A DNA stretch of 11,895 nt from CAG-826 sp964546565. Its GTDB lineage: Bacteria > Bacillota_I > Bacilli_A > RFN20 > CAG-826. Both the position numbers and the translations under genes were made by a program. This document shows, piece after piece, positions 1 to 7,739 of this stretch. The notes under the pieces are model-generated. The model saw nothing but the letters and a program-made list of their open reading frames with translations, was not told the origin of the DNA and did not search any database. Where the stretch lies: the NCBI GenBank assembly GCA_964546565.1, contig CAZJKC010000046.1:1-11895 (forward strand). Reading direction: 5' to 3'. The stretch's first letter is position 1. Each line of letters starts with the position of its first letter.

Positions 1-335
1 GTTTTTTTAATTTTTGCCTTATTTTTATAAAAAAACACCACTTTTATCTATTTTAATTTTTAATATTTTTCTATTATTCTGCTAAACTTAAGATTGTAAT
101 CAAATGATAATCCGACAAAGAATAATCATAAATCATTAATAACATGTATATCATCATTTCATATATATTATTTCACGTAATGTTGCTTCTTTTTATAGAT
201 TGAAACATAGAAAGTATAATTGTTACTTTGATACAATTTTTGACCGGCTTTTTCATAAAATTTCATTATGGCATTAATAAATAGTTTAACAATCTCCTCC
301 TATCATACACACATAATCTTTTTTACTATTTTTCG
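1..335. other. AT-rich left flank without a convincing intact gene
   Basis: This stretch is very AT-rich with many short T runs. On either strand I see no long reading frame with a ribosome site at a normal distance. Its only suggestive content is a short minus-strand frame resembling an acetyltransferase tail, listed separately, and the terminator that follows it. Confidence 0.5.
168..299 (-). pseudogene. Possible relic of a GNAT acetyltransferase C-terminus
   Basis: A minus-strand frame of 43 codons runs open from just after a TAG at about 300-302 to a TAA at 168-170. It contains the peptide NAIMKFYEKAGQKLY, which resembles the NxxAIxFYEKxGF motif B of GNAT N-acetyltransferases, followed by the kind of short strand-rich tail these proteins end with. 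The acetyl-CoA binding motif A, normally just upstream, is absent. The only ATG (at 264-266) lies about 25 bases from an AGGAGG-like sequence, too far for normal initiation. If real, it is a decayed 3' end rather than a working gene. The match is short and could be chance. Confidence 0.22.
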
Positions 336-367
336 CACTTAGACAAAAAATCTAAGTGTTTTTTTAT
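336..367 (+). terminator. Rho-independent terminator
   Basis: A perfect 8-bp stem (CACTTAGA at 336-343 with TCTAAGTG at 351-358) closes an A-rich loop and is followed directly by a run of T. No + strand gene is visible upstream in the window, so it probably ended a gene that has decayed. It also lies just before the breakpoint of the first toxin fragment. Confidence 0.75.
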
Positions 368-374
368 TTTTCTT

Positions 375-848
375 AAAGACGTTTTTATTAGTTTAGGAGA
401 GGTTGGTTCAAGAATTATTTGGGGGTTAACAAAAAACGGAAGTGCATTTTTAGATTTCCATTATTCTGCCTATGGAATTAGCGGATATACTGCTTTAGAT
501 AATTCATTTTCAATAAGCGCTAAAGTGTTTAAAGGTATTGGTTTTGGATTGATGGCTTTAGATGTTATAGAAGCAGGATATTATAGTTATCAAAATGGTC
601 ATTCTTTTGGTCAAAGTGCATTAAATGTTGGTTTAACAGCTGGCAAAAATATACTTGTCTATAAGGTATCTACAGTTGTGTCTACAACCGTTGGAACATG
701 GGCAGGAGCAAAATTAGGTGCATCTCTAGGGTCTGCGGCAGGCCCTATTGGATTTGCAATTGGTGCAGTTGCGGGAGCCTTCGCCGGATGGGTTTTTGAT
801 GAGTTTTGTGATATAATTATTGATTGGATAGTAGGTTTGTTTGATTAA
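375..848 (+). pseudogene. 5'-truncated polymorphic toxin (Rhs/WapA-type) C-terminal fragment, cassette 1
   Basis: The + frame is open from 285 to a TAA at 846-848, but sensible protein sequence seems to begin near 375-400, just after a terminator. No ATG with a ribosome site opens it; the first usable start is a GTG at 525 without a Shine-Dalgarno, so I read it as the tail of a larger gene whose front is lost. The product has a segment with ALDVIEAGYYSYQNGHSFGQ. A glycine-zipper hydrophobic stretch then runs through AGAKLGASLGSAAGPIG to a short acidic and hydrophobic end. Such glycine-zipper tails are common at the C-termini of Firmicutes Rhs-type secreted toxins and suggest membrane insertion (inference). 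The small membrane protein gene that follows after 14 bases fits toxin/immunity order. No catalytic domain is recognised. Confidence 0.5.
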
Positions 849-862
849 TAGGAGAAAAGAAT

Positions 863-1324
863 ATGAAAATAATACCAGTTAAATTTATAGTTATTTTATC
901 CATTATTAGTTTAATAATGTTTCCAGTACTATTATTTATAGTTTCATTTATTGGATTTTATATACTTTCTGCTGGTAATTATATAGTTTCATATTATGTT
1001 ATTTTTATTGGAATACCATTTGGCGTTATTATGGAAATTATGTTTCTTGTTTCTTCAGAATACTGTAAATTAATAATTAAAAATGGAACAATAAGTAATT
1101 TTATATTTGATGGTACCCATAATGATGGATGGTGTGAAAATATATCAAACATAAAAAAAATAGAATTAGTTGGAAAAGAAGAGGTTCAAAAACATTATAA
1201 GCAATTTAAAAAGAATAAAGCTATATTAATTGATTTTGGCAATTATAATATTAAATATATTTATGCTGGGTTATTTTCTAAAAAACAAATAAAAAGAATT
1301 ATTAAAATATTAACAATAAAATAA
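863..1324 (+). CDS. Small membrane protein, probable immunity protein of cassette 1
   Basis: The gene encodes 153 residues. It starts at an ATG 14 bases after the toxin fragment's stop, with an AGGAG ribosome site at about 851-855. Two long hydrophobic segments (about residues 6-35 and 40-64) make a helical hairpin. A soluble part of roughly 85 residues follows, rich in predicted short strands and Lys/Asn, ending in a basic helix (KKQIKRIIKIL). I recognise no named family. The layout of a two-helix anchor, a small strand-rich cytosolic domain and a terminal helix recalls bacterial PH-like membrane proteins, and it matches the repaired product of the second cassette. Its position directly behind a toxin C-terminus suggests an immunity role (inference). 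The gene is intact and could protect a cell that no longer makes the toxin. Confidence 0.7.
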   Translation: MKIIPVKFIVILSIISLIMFPVLLFIVSFIGFYILSAGNYIVSYYVIFIGIPFGVIMEIMFLVSSEYCKLIIKNGTISNFIFDGTHNDGWCENISNIKKIELVGKEEVQKHYKQFKKNKAILIDFGNYNIKYIYAGLFSKKQIKRIIKILTIK

Positions 1325-1333
1325 ACTTGTGTT

Positions 1334-1378
1334 AAAAAAAAAGCTGTGTAACACTTTGTAACAGAGTCTTACATAGCT
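1334..1378 (-). terminator. Hairpin with a T run on the minus-strand side
   Basis: AGCTGTGTAA (1342-1351) pairs with TTACATAGCT (1369-1378), ten pairs with one G-U. On the minus strand the hairpin is followed by nine T, a textbook terminator. On the + strand it is followed only by a broken T-rich stretch. It could end cassette 1 transcripts weakly, but its better orientation is opposite to all neighbouring genes. Confidence 0.55.
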
Positions 1379-1443
1379 ACTATTTTAACTTTGATACCCA
1401 GAATAAAATAATTTTAACAAATTAAAAATTAGAGTTGTACTGA

Positions 1444-2211
1444 AATACTCTAATCAATAGTAATCTCTATTATTGTAATAACAGATACTATAGTCCAAAG
1501 TTATGTCGATGGATTAGTCCTGATAATATTGAGTATTTAGAGCATGATAGTATTAATGGGTTAAACTTATATGCTTATTGTGGTAATAATCCTGTGATGA
1601 ATGTCGATCCGGATGGGCATTTCCCTATTTTATGTACATTATTATTTTTAGGTGGTCTAGGCGCATTAACTTCTATTGCATCTCAAGTTGTGACAGATAT
1701 CATGCATGGTAATGAATTTGACATTAATAATTATTTAATTGCTTCTTGTGCCGGATTTATTGGAGGCTTATGTTATGCAATTCCAGGTATAGGAGGAATT
1801 GTTGCTAGAACGGTAACTTCTGGGTTAACAACTGCTGGACAAATGATTTACTCTGGAGAGGATTATAGTGTTGCGAATTATATTATTAATACAGGTATGT
1901 CTACTGCTGTTGGAGGTTTAACTTCGTGGGCTTTTGGCAAAGCGACTTCTGGATTATCATATTTTGCAGACACAGATTTCTTCTTATCTAATTTGGTGAA
2001 ATTCGCGTGCAATTATGAAGGAATTACATTACAAAATTCAGTTATTAACCAATTAATGGGTCAATTAATTGTTCGTGGAGTAGTGACAGGAACAATTACA
2101 AACATGTTTAGTTCTATCTTACAAGAGATATCAAGCAAATCAATTGATTATTTTCATTTAAGAAAAATGGGATTGGATCCTTGGGAGGTTTTCAAATATT
2201 CATTTTTTTAA
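1444..2211 (+). pseudogene. Orphan Rhs core plus toxin C-terminus, cassette 2
   Basis: Reading + from the codon after a TGA at 1441-1443, the frame quickly enters the hallmark end of the Rhs-repeat core. It shows LYYCNNRYYSPKLCRWISPD, then NGLNLYAYCGNNPVMNVDPDGH at about 1540-1620. A hydrophobic, glycine-rich C-terminal region of about 200 residues follows (for example GIGGIVARTVTSGLTTAGQ) and ends at TAA 2209-2211. Everything upstream in a normal Rhs/WapA toxin (signal peptide, YD repeats, most of the core) is missing, so this is a displaced 3' end that cannot be secreted by itself. The ATG at 1594 lies inside the core motif and has no ribosome site. The retained core stretch would let the piece recombine onto a full-length rhs gene. 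The toxic activity at the C-terminus is not recognisable; a membrane target is an inference from its hydrophobicity. Confidence 0.75.
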
Positions 2212-2220
2212 GGAGGAAAC

Positions 2221-2734
2221 ATGAAAACATTATGGGCAAATAGTTTTTATTCTTATATAAGTAGATTTTTTATATATTTTCCTATTATTTTAGGACTAAT
2301 ATTATTATTTTATAATTTTCAAATTGGTATTTTTTTTCTAATTAGTGGAATTGTTGTATCGTATTTGTTATATTGTTGTAATTTTTGTTGGTATTTAGGT
2401 TTTTTAAAATTTACTAAGAGTTTTATTTTCATTCCAAGCGATTTTGTGCCTAAGATTACTAGACTGCAATATAATAGAGAAAATATATTATAAAGATATT
2501 TATGCAATTGAATTTAAAAATAGAGATGGAAATTCTATTGGAAAATCTCTTTGGAAAGCAGATAGCGTTAGTTACTTAGAAATAACAACTATTGATAATT
2601 GTTTACATAGAATTGCTATTGGAAAATTTTCTCATAATCAATGGAAAAAAATTGAAAAAGAAATTATTAATATTGTACCAAATGTTTTAATATTAAAAAG
2701 TGCAGATGAATTAATAGAATTTAGGAAATATTAA
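2221..2734 (+). pseudogene. Frameshifted immunity-like membrane protein, cassette 2
   Basis: An ATG at 2221 sits five bases after an AAGGAGG that overlaps the toxin stop codon. Frame 1 gives two hydrophobic segments (about residues 13-33 and 34-60), then FIPSDFVPKITRLQY, and soon hits TAA at 2491-2493. The next frame continues at once with EKIYYKDIYAIEF and runs to 2734, including LEITTIDN and a closing FSHNQWKKIEKEI helix. Dropping one base, best the T at 2475, restores LQYKEKIYYKDIYAIEF and one 170-residue protein. The two halves are therefore one gene broken by a one-base insertion. The repaired protein has the same plan as the immunity-like protein of cassette 1. The strong ribosome site and the placement behind the Rhs toxin tail support an immunity role. 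A sequencing error is an alternative to a real mutation. Confidence 0.72.
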
Positions 2735-2772
2735 ACAATTCAAATATTTTATTAGCAATATTTCATTAGTTT

Positions 2773-2814
2773 GATGTGCTTACTATATTTATGTAGTAAG
2801 TGCATCTATTTTTT
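2773..2814 (+). terminator. Rho-independent terminator of cassette 2
   Basis: Thirteen pairs (GATGTGCTTACTA at 2773-2785 with TAGTAAGTGCATC at 2794-2806, two of them G-U) are followed by TATTTTTT. It lies 39 bases after the immunity gene's stop and marks the end of the toxin cassette region. Confidence 0.85.
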
Positions 2815-3230
2815 ATCCATGATTGTATATTATCAAATATAATTCTCCTCTAAAAAACATATTAAAGATTTCATTTGCAAGCTTGCAAGAGGCCCTTTTT
2901 AAAACAGTTGCGCTCTTGGCATAGTATTATTTTAGTTGACGAAAGTCTATTTAGGGAGGATTTGCCAACAAATATAGCGACTCTTAAGTGGTAAAAAGCA
3001 ATTATATAAGAAAAAAAAGATGTATAATCTGCTTAAATAAAACTATTTAAAATCATTATAAGCAATAATTACTACATCTAGTCACAAAAAAATAGGGACC
3101 ATAAAATTATTAGAAAAAGGCTTATTAGAAAAGACGTTTTTAACCACTACTTTATCACAAAAAACTAATGCAATTCGATAATATCTATGATATTATAGGC
3201 ATGTAGCATTTTAATCTACAATTATAGTAG
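2815..3230. other. Long intergenic stretch with a short palindrome and a possible coding relic
   Basis: No complete gene is visible in these 416 bases. At 2875-2888 lies a perfect 14-bp palindrome, TTGCAAGCTTGCAA. A short + frame at about 2926-2994 reads LVDESLFREDLPTNIATLKW before a stop; it looks protein-like but I cannot assign it. The last 100 bases probably contain the ppdK promoter. TATTAT at 3191-3196 is the best -10-like match, but no good -35 lies 16-18 bases upstream, so I do not list it as a promoter. Confidence 0.45.
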
Positions 3231-3247
3231 AAATAGGAGGAAAAACA

Positions 3248-5884
3248 ATGCAAGACAAAAAGTATGTCTATCATTTCCAAGAAGCATATGGCCAAGGCAA
3301 AGAACTTCTTGGTGGTAAAGGTGCTGGTTTAGCAGAAATGACCCATATTGGCGTCCCTATCCCACAAGGATTCACTGTCACAACCGAAGCATGCACATTA
3401 TATTATGATAGCAATAAAACACTTCCAGATTACTTAATTAAAGAAATCTACGAAGCTATTCACAAAATTGAAAAAGATTCCGGAAAGAATTTTGGTGGAG
3501 ACCACAATCCATTACTCGTTAGCGTCCGTTCTGGCGCTCGCGTAAGTATGCCTGGTATGATGGATACCATCTTAAACCTCGGTCTTAATGAAAAAACCGT
3601 TGCAGCTTTAGCAAAAGAAACTAACAATGATCGTTTTGCTTATGACTGCTATCGTCGTTTCATCCTTATGTTCACCAACATTGCTAAAGGACATCCACGT
3701 ACTGAAATGGACAAGATGCTTGAAGCATTAAAAGAATCAAAAGGATATAAACTCGATACTGAAATCACCGCTGAAGAATTAAAAGAATTAGTTGCCAAAT
3801 ATAAAGACTATTACAAAGCAACATTCAACGAAGATTTCCCACAAGATCCATACGTTCAATTAATTGAAGCTGTTACCGCTGTTTTCCGTTCATGGGATAA
3901 CCCCCGTGCAAACGTTTATCGTATGATGAATGGTATTCCTTATTCTTGGGGTACAGCAGTTAACGTTCAATCCATGGCCTTCGGTAATAAAGGCGAAACA
4001 TCCGGTACCGGTGTTGCTTTCTCAAGAGACCCCGCTACTGGTGAAAAAGTTATTTCCGCTGAATATTTACCAAACGCTCAAGGTGAAGATGTTGTTGCTG
4101 GTATTCGTACTCCTCTTCACATTGATGAATTAAAGAGAAGAATGCCTGATGTTTATGATCAATTTGTTAAGACAATTAAAACCATGGAAGCTCACTACCG
4201 TGATATGCAAGATATGGAATTCACTGTTGAAGATGGTAAACTCTATTTCTTACAAACACGTAATGGTAAGAGAACCCCAGCTGCCGCTTTAAAGATTGCC
4301 TGTGATCTCGTTGACGAAGGTTTAATCGATAAAGATGAAGCCGTCTTACGTATTGATGCCTTATCATTTGATAAATTATTATTACCTGGATTTGATAAAG
4401 ACGAATTAGCCAAAGCTACTCCAGTTGCCTCAGGCTTAGCTGCCGGACCAGGTGCTGGTACTGGTAAGTTAGCCTTCACTGCTGAAGAAGCTGAAGCTCG
4501 TCACAATGCTGGTGAAAAAGTCGTCTTAGTACGTGCTGAAACTTCACCAGAAGATATCGTCGGTATGGTCGCCTCTGAAGGTATCTTAACCATGCGCGGT
4601 GGTATGACATCACACGCAGCCGTTGTTGCTCGTGGTATGGGTAAATGCTGTGTTTGTGGATGTAAAGAAGCAATCATTGATGAAGAAGCTCGTACACTTA
4701 CCATCAATGGTAAAGTTTATACTTCAGATGATGTCTTCTCTCTTGATGGCTCAACAGGTAAAATTTATGTAGGCGCAATCAAAACCGTCAATCCTGATTT
4801 AACCGCTGGTTACTTCGGACGTTTAATGGGCTGGGTCGATGATGCTCGTAAATTAAAAGTTCGCACTAATGCTGATACACCACGTGATGCCAAACAAGCT
4901 AAAGAATTTGGTGCCGAAGGTATTGGCTTATGCCGTACTGAACACATGTTCTTCGATAAAGATCGTATCTTCTCAATGAGAAAGATGATTTTAGCCGAAA
5001 CCGTTGAAGCTCGTAAAGCTGCTTTAGCTGAATTAGAGCCAATGCAACAAAAAGACTTCGAAGCCTTATATGAAATCATGGGTGAAATGAATGTTAATGT
5101 TCGTTTATTAGATCCACCTCTCCATGAATTCTTACCACACGAAGATAACTTAATTGCCGAATTAGCTACCGCTACCGGAAAAACCATCGAACAAATTAAA
5201 GATCGTATCGCGGAATTAGCCGAAGCCAACCCAATGATGGGACATCGTGGTTGCCGTTTAGCCGTTTCTTATCCAGAAATTTGTGAAATGCAAACAACCG
5301 CTATTATTAAGGCCGCAATTAATGTTTCCAAAAAAGGCATTAAAGTTGAACCTGAAATCATGATTCCACTTGTACTTGATGTTCGTGAATTAAAATTCGT
5401 TAAGAATATCATTACTACAACTGCCGATAAATTGATTAAAGAAGCCGGAATCGATATGAAATACCATGTCGGTACAATGATCGAAATTCCACGTGCTGCT
5501 TTATTATCAGACGAAATTGCAGAAGAAGCTGAATTCTTCTCATTCGGTACCAACGACTTAACCCAAATGACATTTGGATTTAGCCGTGATGATGCTGCAA
5601 AATTCTTACCAGACTATTATGAACACAAGATTTTCGAAGAAGATCCATTCAAGACTCTTGATCAAAATGGTGTTGGTAAATTAGTTAAACTTTCTGTCAA
5701 ACAAGGTCGTAGCACACGTGCTGACTTACATGTCGGTGTTTGTGGCGAAACTGGTGGCGATCCAAAATCAGTCGAGTTCTATCATAGCGCTGGATTAGAT
5801 TATGTTTCATGCTCACCATTCCGTGTCCCTGTGGCAAGATTAGCAGCTGCTCAAGCCGCTATCAAAGAAAAGAAATCTAAATAA
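3248..5884 (+). CDS. ppdK: Pyruvate, phosphate dikinase
   Basis: The 878-residue enzyme interconverts pyruvate + ATP + phosphate with PEP + AMP + pyrophosphate in the cytosol, linking glycolysis and PEP supply. Length and domain order match the family. The N-terminal nucleotide-binding domain has SVRSGARVSMPGMMDTILNLG at about residues 93-113 and GTGVAFSRDPATGE. The swivelling phosphohistidine domain has GGMTSHAAVVARGMGKC with catalytic His456. The TIM-barrel PEP/pyruvate domain has GIGLCRTEHMFF, MGHRGCRLAVSYPEI and HVGVCGETGG with catalytic Cys832. All key residues are present. The ATG is fixed by an AGGAGG nine bases upstream. The gene is monocistronic, ended by a terminator at 5910. It is richer in GC and in codons such as CGT, GGT and ACC than the toxin remnants to its left, as expected for a highly expressed core gene. 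No regulatory PPDK kinase/phosphatase gene is nearby. Confidence 0.97.
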   Translation: MQDKKYVYHFQEAYGQGKELLGGKGAGLAEMTHIGVPIPQGFTVTTEACTLYYDSNKTLPDYLIKEIYEAIHKIEKDSGKNFGGDHNPLLVSVRSGARVSMPGMMDTILNLGLNEKTVAALAKETNNDRFAYDCYRRFILMFTNIAKGHPRTEMDKMLEALKESKGYKLDTEITAEELKELVAKYKDYYKATFNEDFPQDPYVQLIEAVTAVFRSWDNPRANVYRMMNGIPYSWGTAVNVQSMAFGNKGETSGTGVAFSRDPATGEKVISAEYLPNAQGEDVVAGIRTPLHIDELKRRMPDVYDQFVKTIKTMEAHYRDMQDMEFTVEDGKLYFLQTRNGKRTPAAALKIACDLVDEGLIDKDEAVLRIDALSFDKLLLPGFDKDELAKATPVASGLAAGPGAGTGKLAFTAEEAEARHNAGEKVVLVRAETSPEDIVGMVASEGILTMRGGMTSHAAVVARGMGKCCVCGCKEAIIDEEARTLTINGKVYTSDDVFSLDGSTGKIYVGAIKTVNPDLTAGYFGRLMGWVDDARKLKVRTNADTPRDAKQAKEFGAEGIGLCRTEHMFFDKDRIFSMRKMILAETVEARKAALAELEPMQQKDFEALYEIMGEMNVNVRLLDPPLHEFLPHEDNLIAELATATGKTIEQIKDRIAELAEANPMMGHRGCRLAVSYPEICEMQTTAIIKAAINVSKKGIKVEPEIMIPLVLDVRELKFVKNIITTTADKLIKEAGIDMKYHVGTMIEIPRAALLSDEIAEEAEFFSFGTNDLTQMTFGFSRDDAAKFLPDYYEHKIFEEDPFKTLDQNGVGKLVKLSVKQGRSTRADLHVGVCGETGGDPKSVEFYHSAGLDYVSCSPFRVPVARLAAAQAAIKEKKSK

Positions 5885-5909
5885 GTTTTCTTATAATCTA
5901 AATTAACTA

Positions 5910-5955
5910 AAGGACTATTGATACTTTATATGTAGAAATAGTCTTTTTTTTATTT
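5910..5955 (+). terminator. Rho-independent terminator of ppdK
   Basis: A 10-pair stem (AAGGACTATT at 5910-5919 with AATAGTCTTT at 5937-5946, one G-U) runs into an eight-base T run, 25 bases after the ppdK stop. Confidence 0.85.
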
Positions 5956-6134
5956 TAATACAAATACTGATTATTATCTTATACTTAGATTTGATTCACT
6001 TTTTTTATTATCTTGCCTTAGTTATTCAACAATTATCATTCTCATTTTATTTGTGTCCTTATAATAAAATAGACTTCCGAAAATTCTCGACAATGAAAAG
6101 CTGTAAACTTATTTACTTTTAATAAAATATTCTA

Positions 6135-6166
6135 TTAGTCATTTTAAAAAAACTAATAATGACTAA
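6135..6166. repeat. Perfect 9-bp inverted repeat in the ppdK-ATPase gap
   Basis: TTAGTCATT (6135-6143) and AATGACTAA (6158-6166) flank a 14-base A-rich loop and are followed by AATTTTATT. It could be a weak terminator or a protein-binding site. The rest of 5956-6270 is plain AT-rich sequence in which I see no gene. A 55-codon frame starting inside this repeat has no ribosome site and was rejected. Confidence 0.45.
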
Positions 6167-6270
6167 AATTTTATTAATAAAAGCTCTAGAAAAGAACTCT
6201 TTCAAAGAATTATCAAAGTTATCAATTGTAACTATTATTAAGAACAAGCGTAAATATATATTTTTTTTCA

Positions 6271-6328
6271 AATATATAACTGATATTTTTTATAAAATTA
6301 TAATTTTTATAAGTTATAACTTATAAAA
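6271..6328. repeat. Left copy of a 58-bp imperfect direct repeat flanking the ATPase gene
   Basis: This block begins AATATATAACTGAT and ends AGTTATAACTTATAAAA. The block at 7740-7797 has the same two ends at exactly the same spacing. By hand alignment 46 of 58 positions agree. The end of this copy is also nearly a 24-bp palindrome centred on AAGTTATAACTT (6305-6328). Together with the right copy it brackets the complete AAA+ ATPase transcription unit. Confidence 0.7.
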
Positions 6329-6342
6329 TTACGGATTATTAA

Positions 6343-6371
6343 TTGGAAATGAAATAGAAATATGGTATATT
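6343..6371 (+). promoter_or_regulatory. Probable sigma-A promoter of the ATPase gene
   Basis: TTGGAA (6343-6348) and TATATT (6366-6371) are separated by exactly 17 bases, placing the transcript start near 6378. The ribosome site AAGGAGAG at about 6388-6394 and the ATG at 6404 follow. The upstream in-frame ATG at 6362 lies within this promoter, which argues against it being the start. Confidence 0.6.
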
Positions 6372-6403
6372 TTAATCAAGCAAAGAAAAGGAGAGTGATT
6401 CTT

Positions 6404-7618
6404 ATGATCAAACGAGAACTCTATATGAAACGTATTCGCCCTTTTTTCAAAACAGATTTGATTAAAGTTATAACCGGTATTCGTCGCTCAGGAAAATCCG
6501 TTATGTTGGAATTGATCAAAAAAGAATTGGTAGAATCTGGTGTCAACCCTATGCAATTCATTTCCATTAATTTCGAAAATATGAACTACGCTTATTTGCA
6601 AACACCTGAAGCACTACACGATGAAATTACAAAACGGGCATCAAATATAGAAGGTAAAGTATACTTATTCTTCGATGAAATTCAAGAAGTAATAGATTGG
6701 GAAAAATGTATTAATTCCTTACGTGTCACGTTAGATTGTGATATCTATATCACTGGTTCTAACGCCAAGTTACTATCTAACGAGTTATCAACCTATTTAG
6801 GTGGCCGCTATATAGAATTTGTCATTTATCCTTTTTCTTTTTCAGAATTTTTAGAAATATATCATAACGTAGCTCCTAACGAAACGATTCAAAAAGCTTT
6901 TCAAAAATACCTTTTATCAGGCGGTATGCCATACCTTACTAATATCAACTATGATGATGAATCGTCCAAATTATATCTCCGTGATCTTTTTAATTCCGTA
7001 CAGCTTAAAGACATTATAAAACGAAATAAAATCCGAGATGTGGATTTACTAGAACGTATAATTTCTTATGTGTTTTCCAATGTAGGAACAACATTCTCTG
7101 CATCATCTCTTTCTAAATTTTTCAAAAGTGAACGACGTACTGTTGCTCCAGAAACCATTTTAAACTATATCAAATATTGCTGCGATGCTTATCTATTTTA
7201 TCAGATCAAACGAGAAGACCTACAAGGTAAGCAAATTCTATCCACCAATGAAAAATATTACATTGCTGATCACGGCATCCGTGAGGCAGTATTTGGTGGC
7301 AATATGCGAGATATAAATCTTATTTTAGAAAACATTGTTTATCTAGAAATAATACGTCGAGGCTACCATGTTACGGTTGGAAAAAATGGCAATAAAGAAA
7401 TCGACTTTGTTTGCGTTAAACAAGACGAAAAAATATATATACAGGTCTGCTATTTACTCGCTTCAGAAGAAACTATTCAACGCGAATTTGGCGCCTATGA
7501 TAATATTAAAGATAACTTTCCTAAATATGTGATTTCATTGGACGAATTTGATATGAGCCGTAGCGGCATCAAACACCGCAATATAAAAGATTTCCTCTTA
7601 TCTGAAGAATGGAACTAA
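6404..7618 (+). CDS. AAA+ ATPase with C-terminal DUF4143 (PD-(D/E)XK-like) domain
   Basis: The product has 404 residues. The N-terminal AAA+ domain has a Walker A P-loop GIRRSGKS (residues 25-32), Walker B YLFFDEIQ (87-94, Asp91/Glu92) and an ITGSN sensor strand followed by LSTYLGGRYIEF and YPFSFSEFL. These are typical of the ATPase family fused to DUF4143. The C-terminal half contains LENIVYLEIIRRGYHVTVG, KEIDFV and YIQVCYLL, which match the nuclease-like fold of DUF4143; the usual catalytic Lys position reads Gln-x-Cys, so it may not cut DNA. The cellular role of this widespread family is not established. I chose the ATG at 6404 because it follows an AAGGAGAG ribosome site and a promoter, while the ATG 14 codons upstream has neither. 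It is a single-gene unit with its own terminator, bracketed by 58-bp direct repeats, so it may have arrived as a module. Confidence 0.9.
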   Translation: MIKRELYMKRIRPFFKTDLIKVITGIRRSGKSVMLELIKKELVESGVNPMQFISINFENMNYAYLQTPEALHDEITKRASNIEGKVYLFFDEIQEVIDWEKCINSLRVTLDCDIYITGSNAKLLSNELSTYLGGRYIEFVIYPFSFSEFLEIYHNVAPNETIQKAFQKYLLSGGMPYLTNINYDDESSKLYLRDLFNSVQLKDIIKRNKIRDVDLLERIISYVFSNVGTTFSASSLSKFFKSERRTVAPETILNYIKYCCDAYLFYQIKREDLQGKQILSTNEKYYIADHGIREAVFGGNMRDINLILENIVYLEIIRRGYHVTVGKNGNKEIDFVCVKQDEKIYIQVCYLLASEETIQREFGAYDNIKDNFPKYVISLDEFDMSRSGIKHRNIKDFLLSEEWN

Positions 7619-7624
7619 AAAAAT

Positions 7625-7660
7625 CCTCGTCATAGCATTAGGCAATGATGAGGTTTTTAT
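7625..7660 (+). terminator. Rho-independent terminator of the ATPase gene
   Basis: CCTCGTCATAGC (7625-7636) pairs with GCAATGATGAGG (7642-7653) across a five-base loop, with one G-U and one mismatch, then TTTTTATTATTTT. It begins seven bases after the stop codon. Confidence 0.85.
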
Positions 7661-7739
7661 TATTTTAAAGCAAATATAGATTATTTCATTATTTATCTTT
7701 CAATCATTTTTTCTATAAATTATGGTCTTTTAATGAACC

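Noticed and set aside
525..848. A stand-alone 107-residue gene starting at GTG 525
   Set aside because: There is no ribosome site at the GTG, and toxin-like sequence continues upstream in the same frame, so it is better read as part of a truncated larger protein.
2444..2734. An independent 96-residue gene
   Set aside because: Its start would be a TTG without a ribosome site, and it completes the 2221 frame after removal of one base.
3168..3196. A sigma-A promoter for ppdK around TATTAT 3191-3196
   Set aside because: The sequence 17 bases upstream (ATGCAA) matches TTGACA poorly, so the real start cannot be placed from sequence alone.
4243..5553. Several minus-strand frames of 65-139 codons across ppdK
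   Set aside because: They are antisense shadows of a well-supported enzyme gene; none has a credible start site or a recognisable protein.
6159..6326. A 55-codon + frame starting at an ATG inside the 6135-6166 inverted repeat
   Set aside because: It has no ribosome site, is dominated by Lys, Ile and Phe codons as expected of random AT-rich DNA, and runs through the 58-bp repeat.
6362..6403. Upstream in-frame ATG as the start of the ATPase gene
   Set aside because: It overlaps the -10 box of the likely promoter and has no Shine-Dalgarno, while the ATG at 6404 has a good one and gives the usual family N-terminus.
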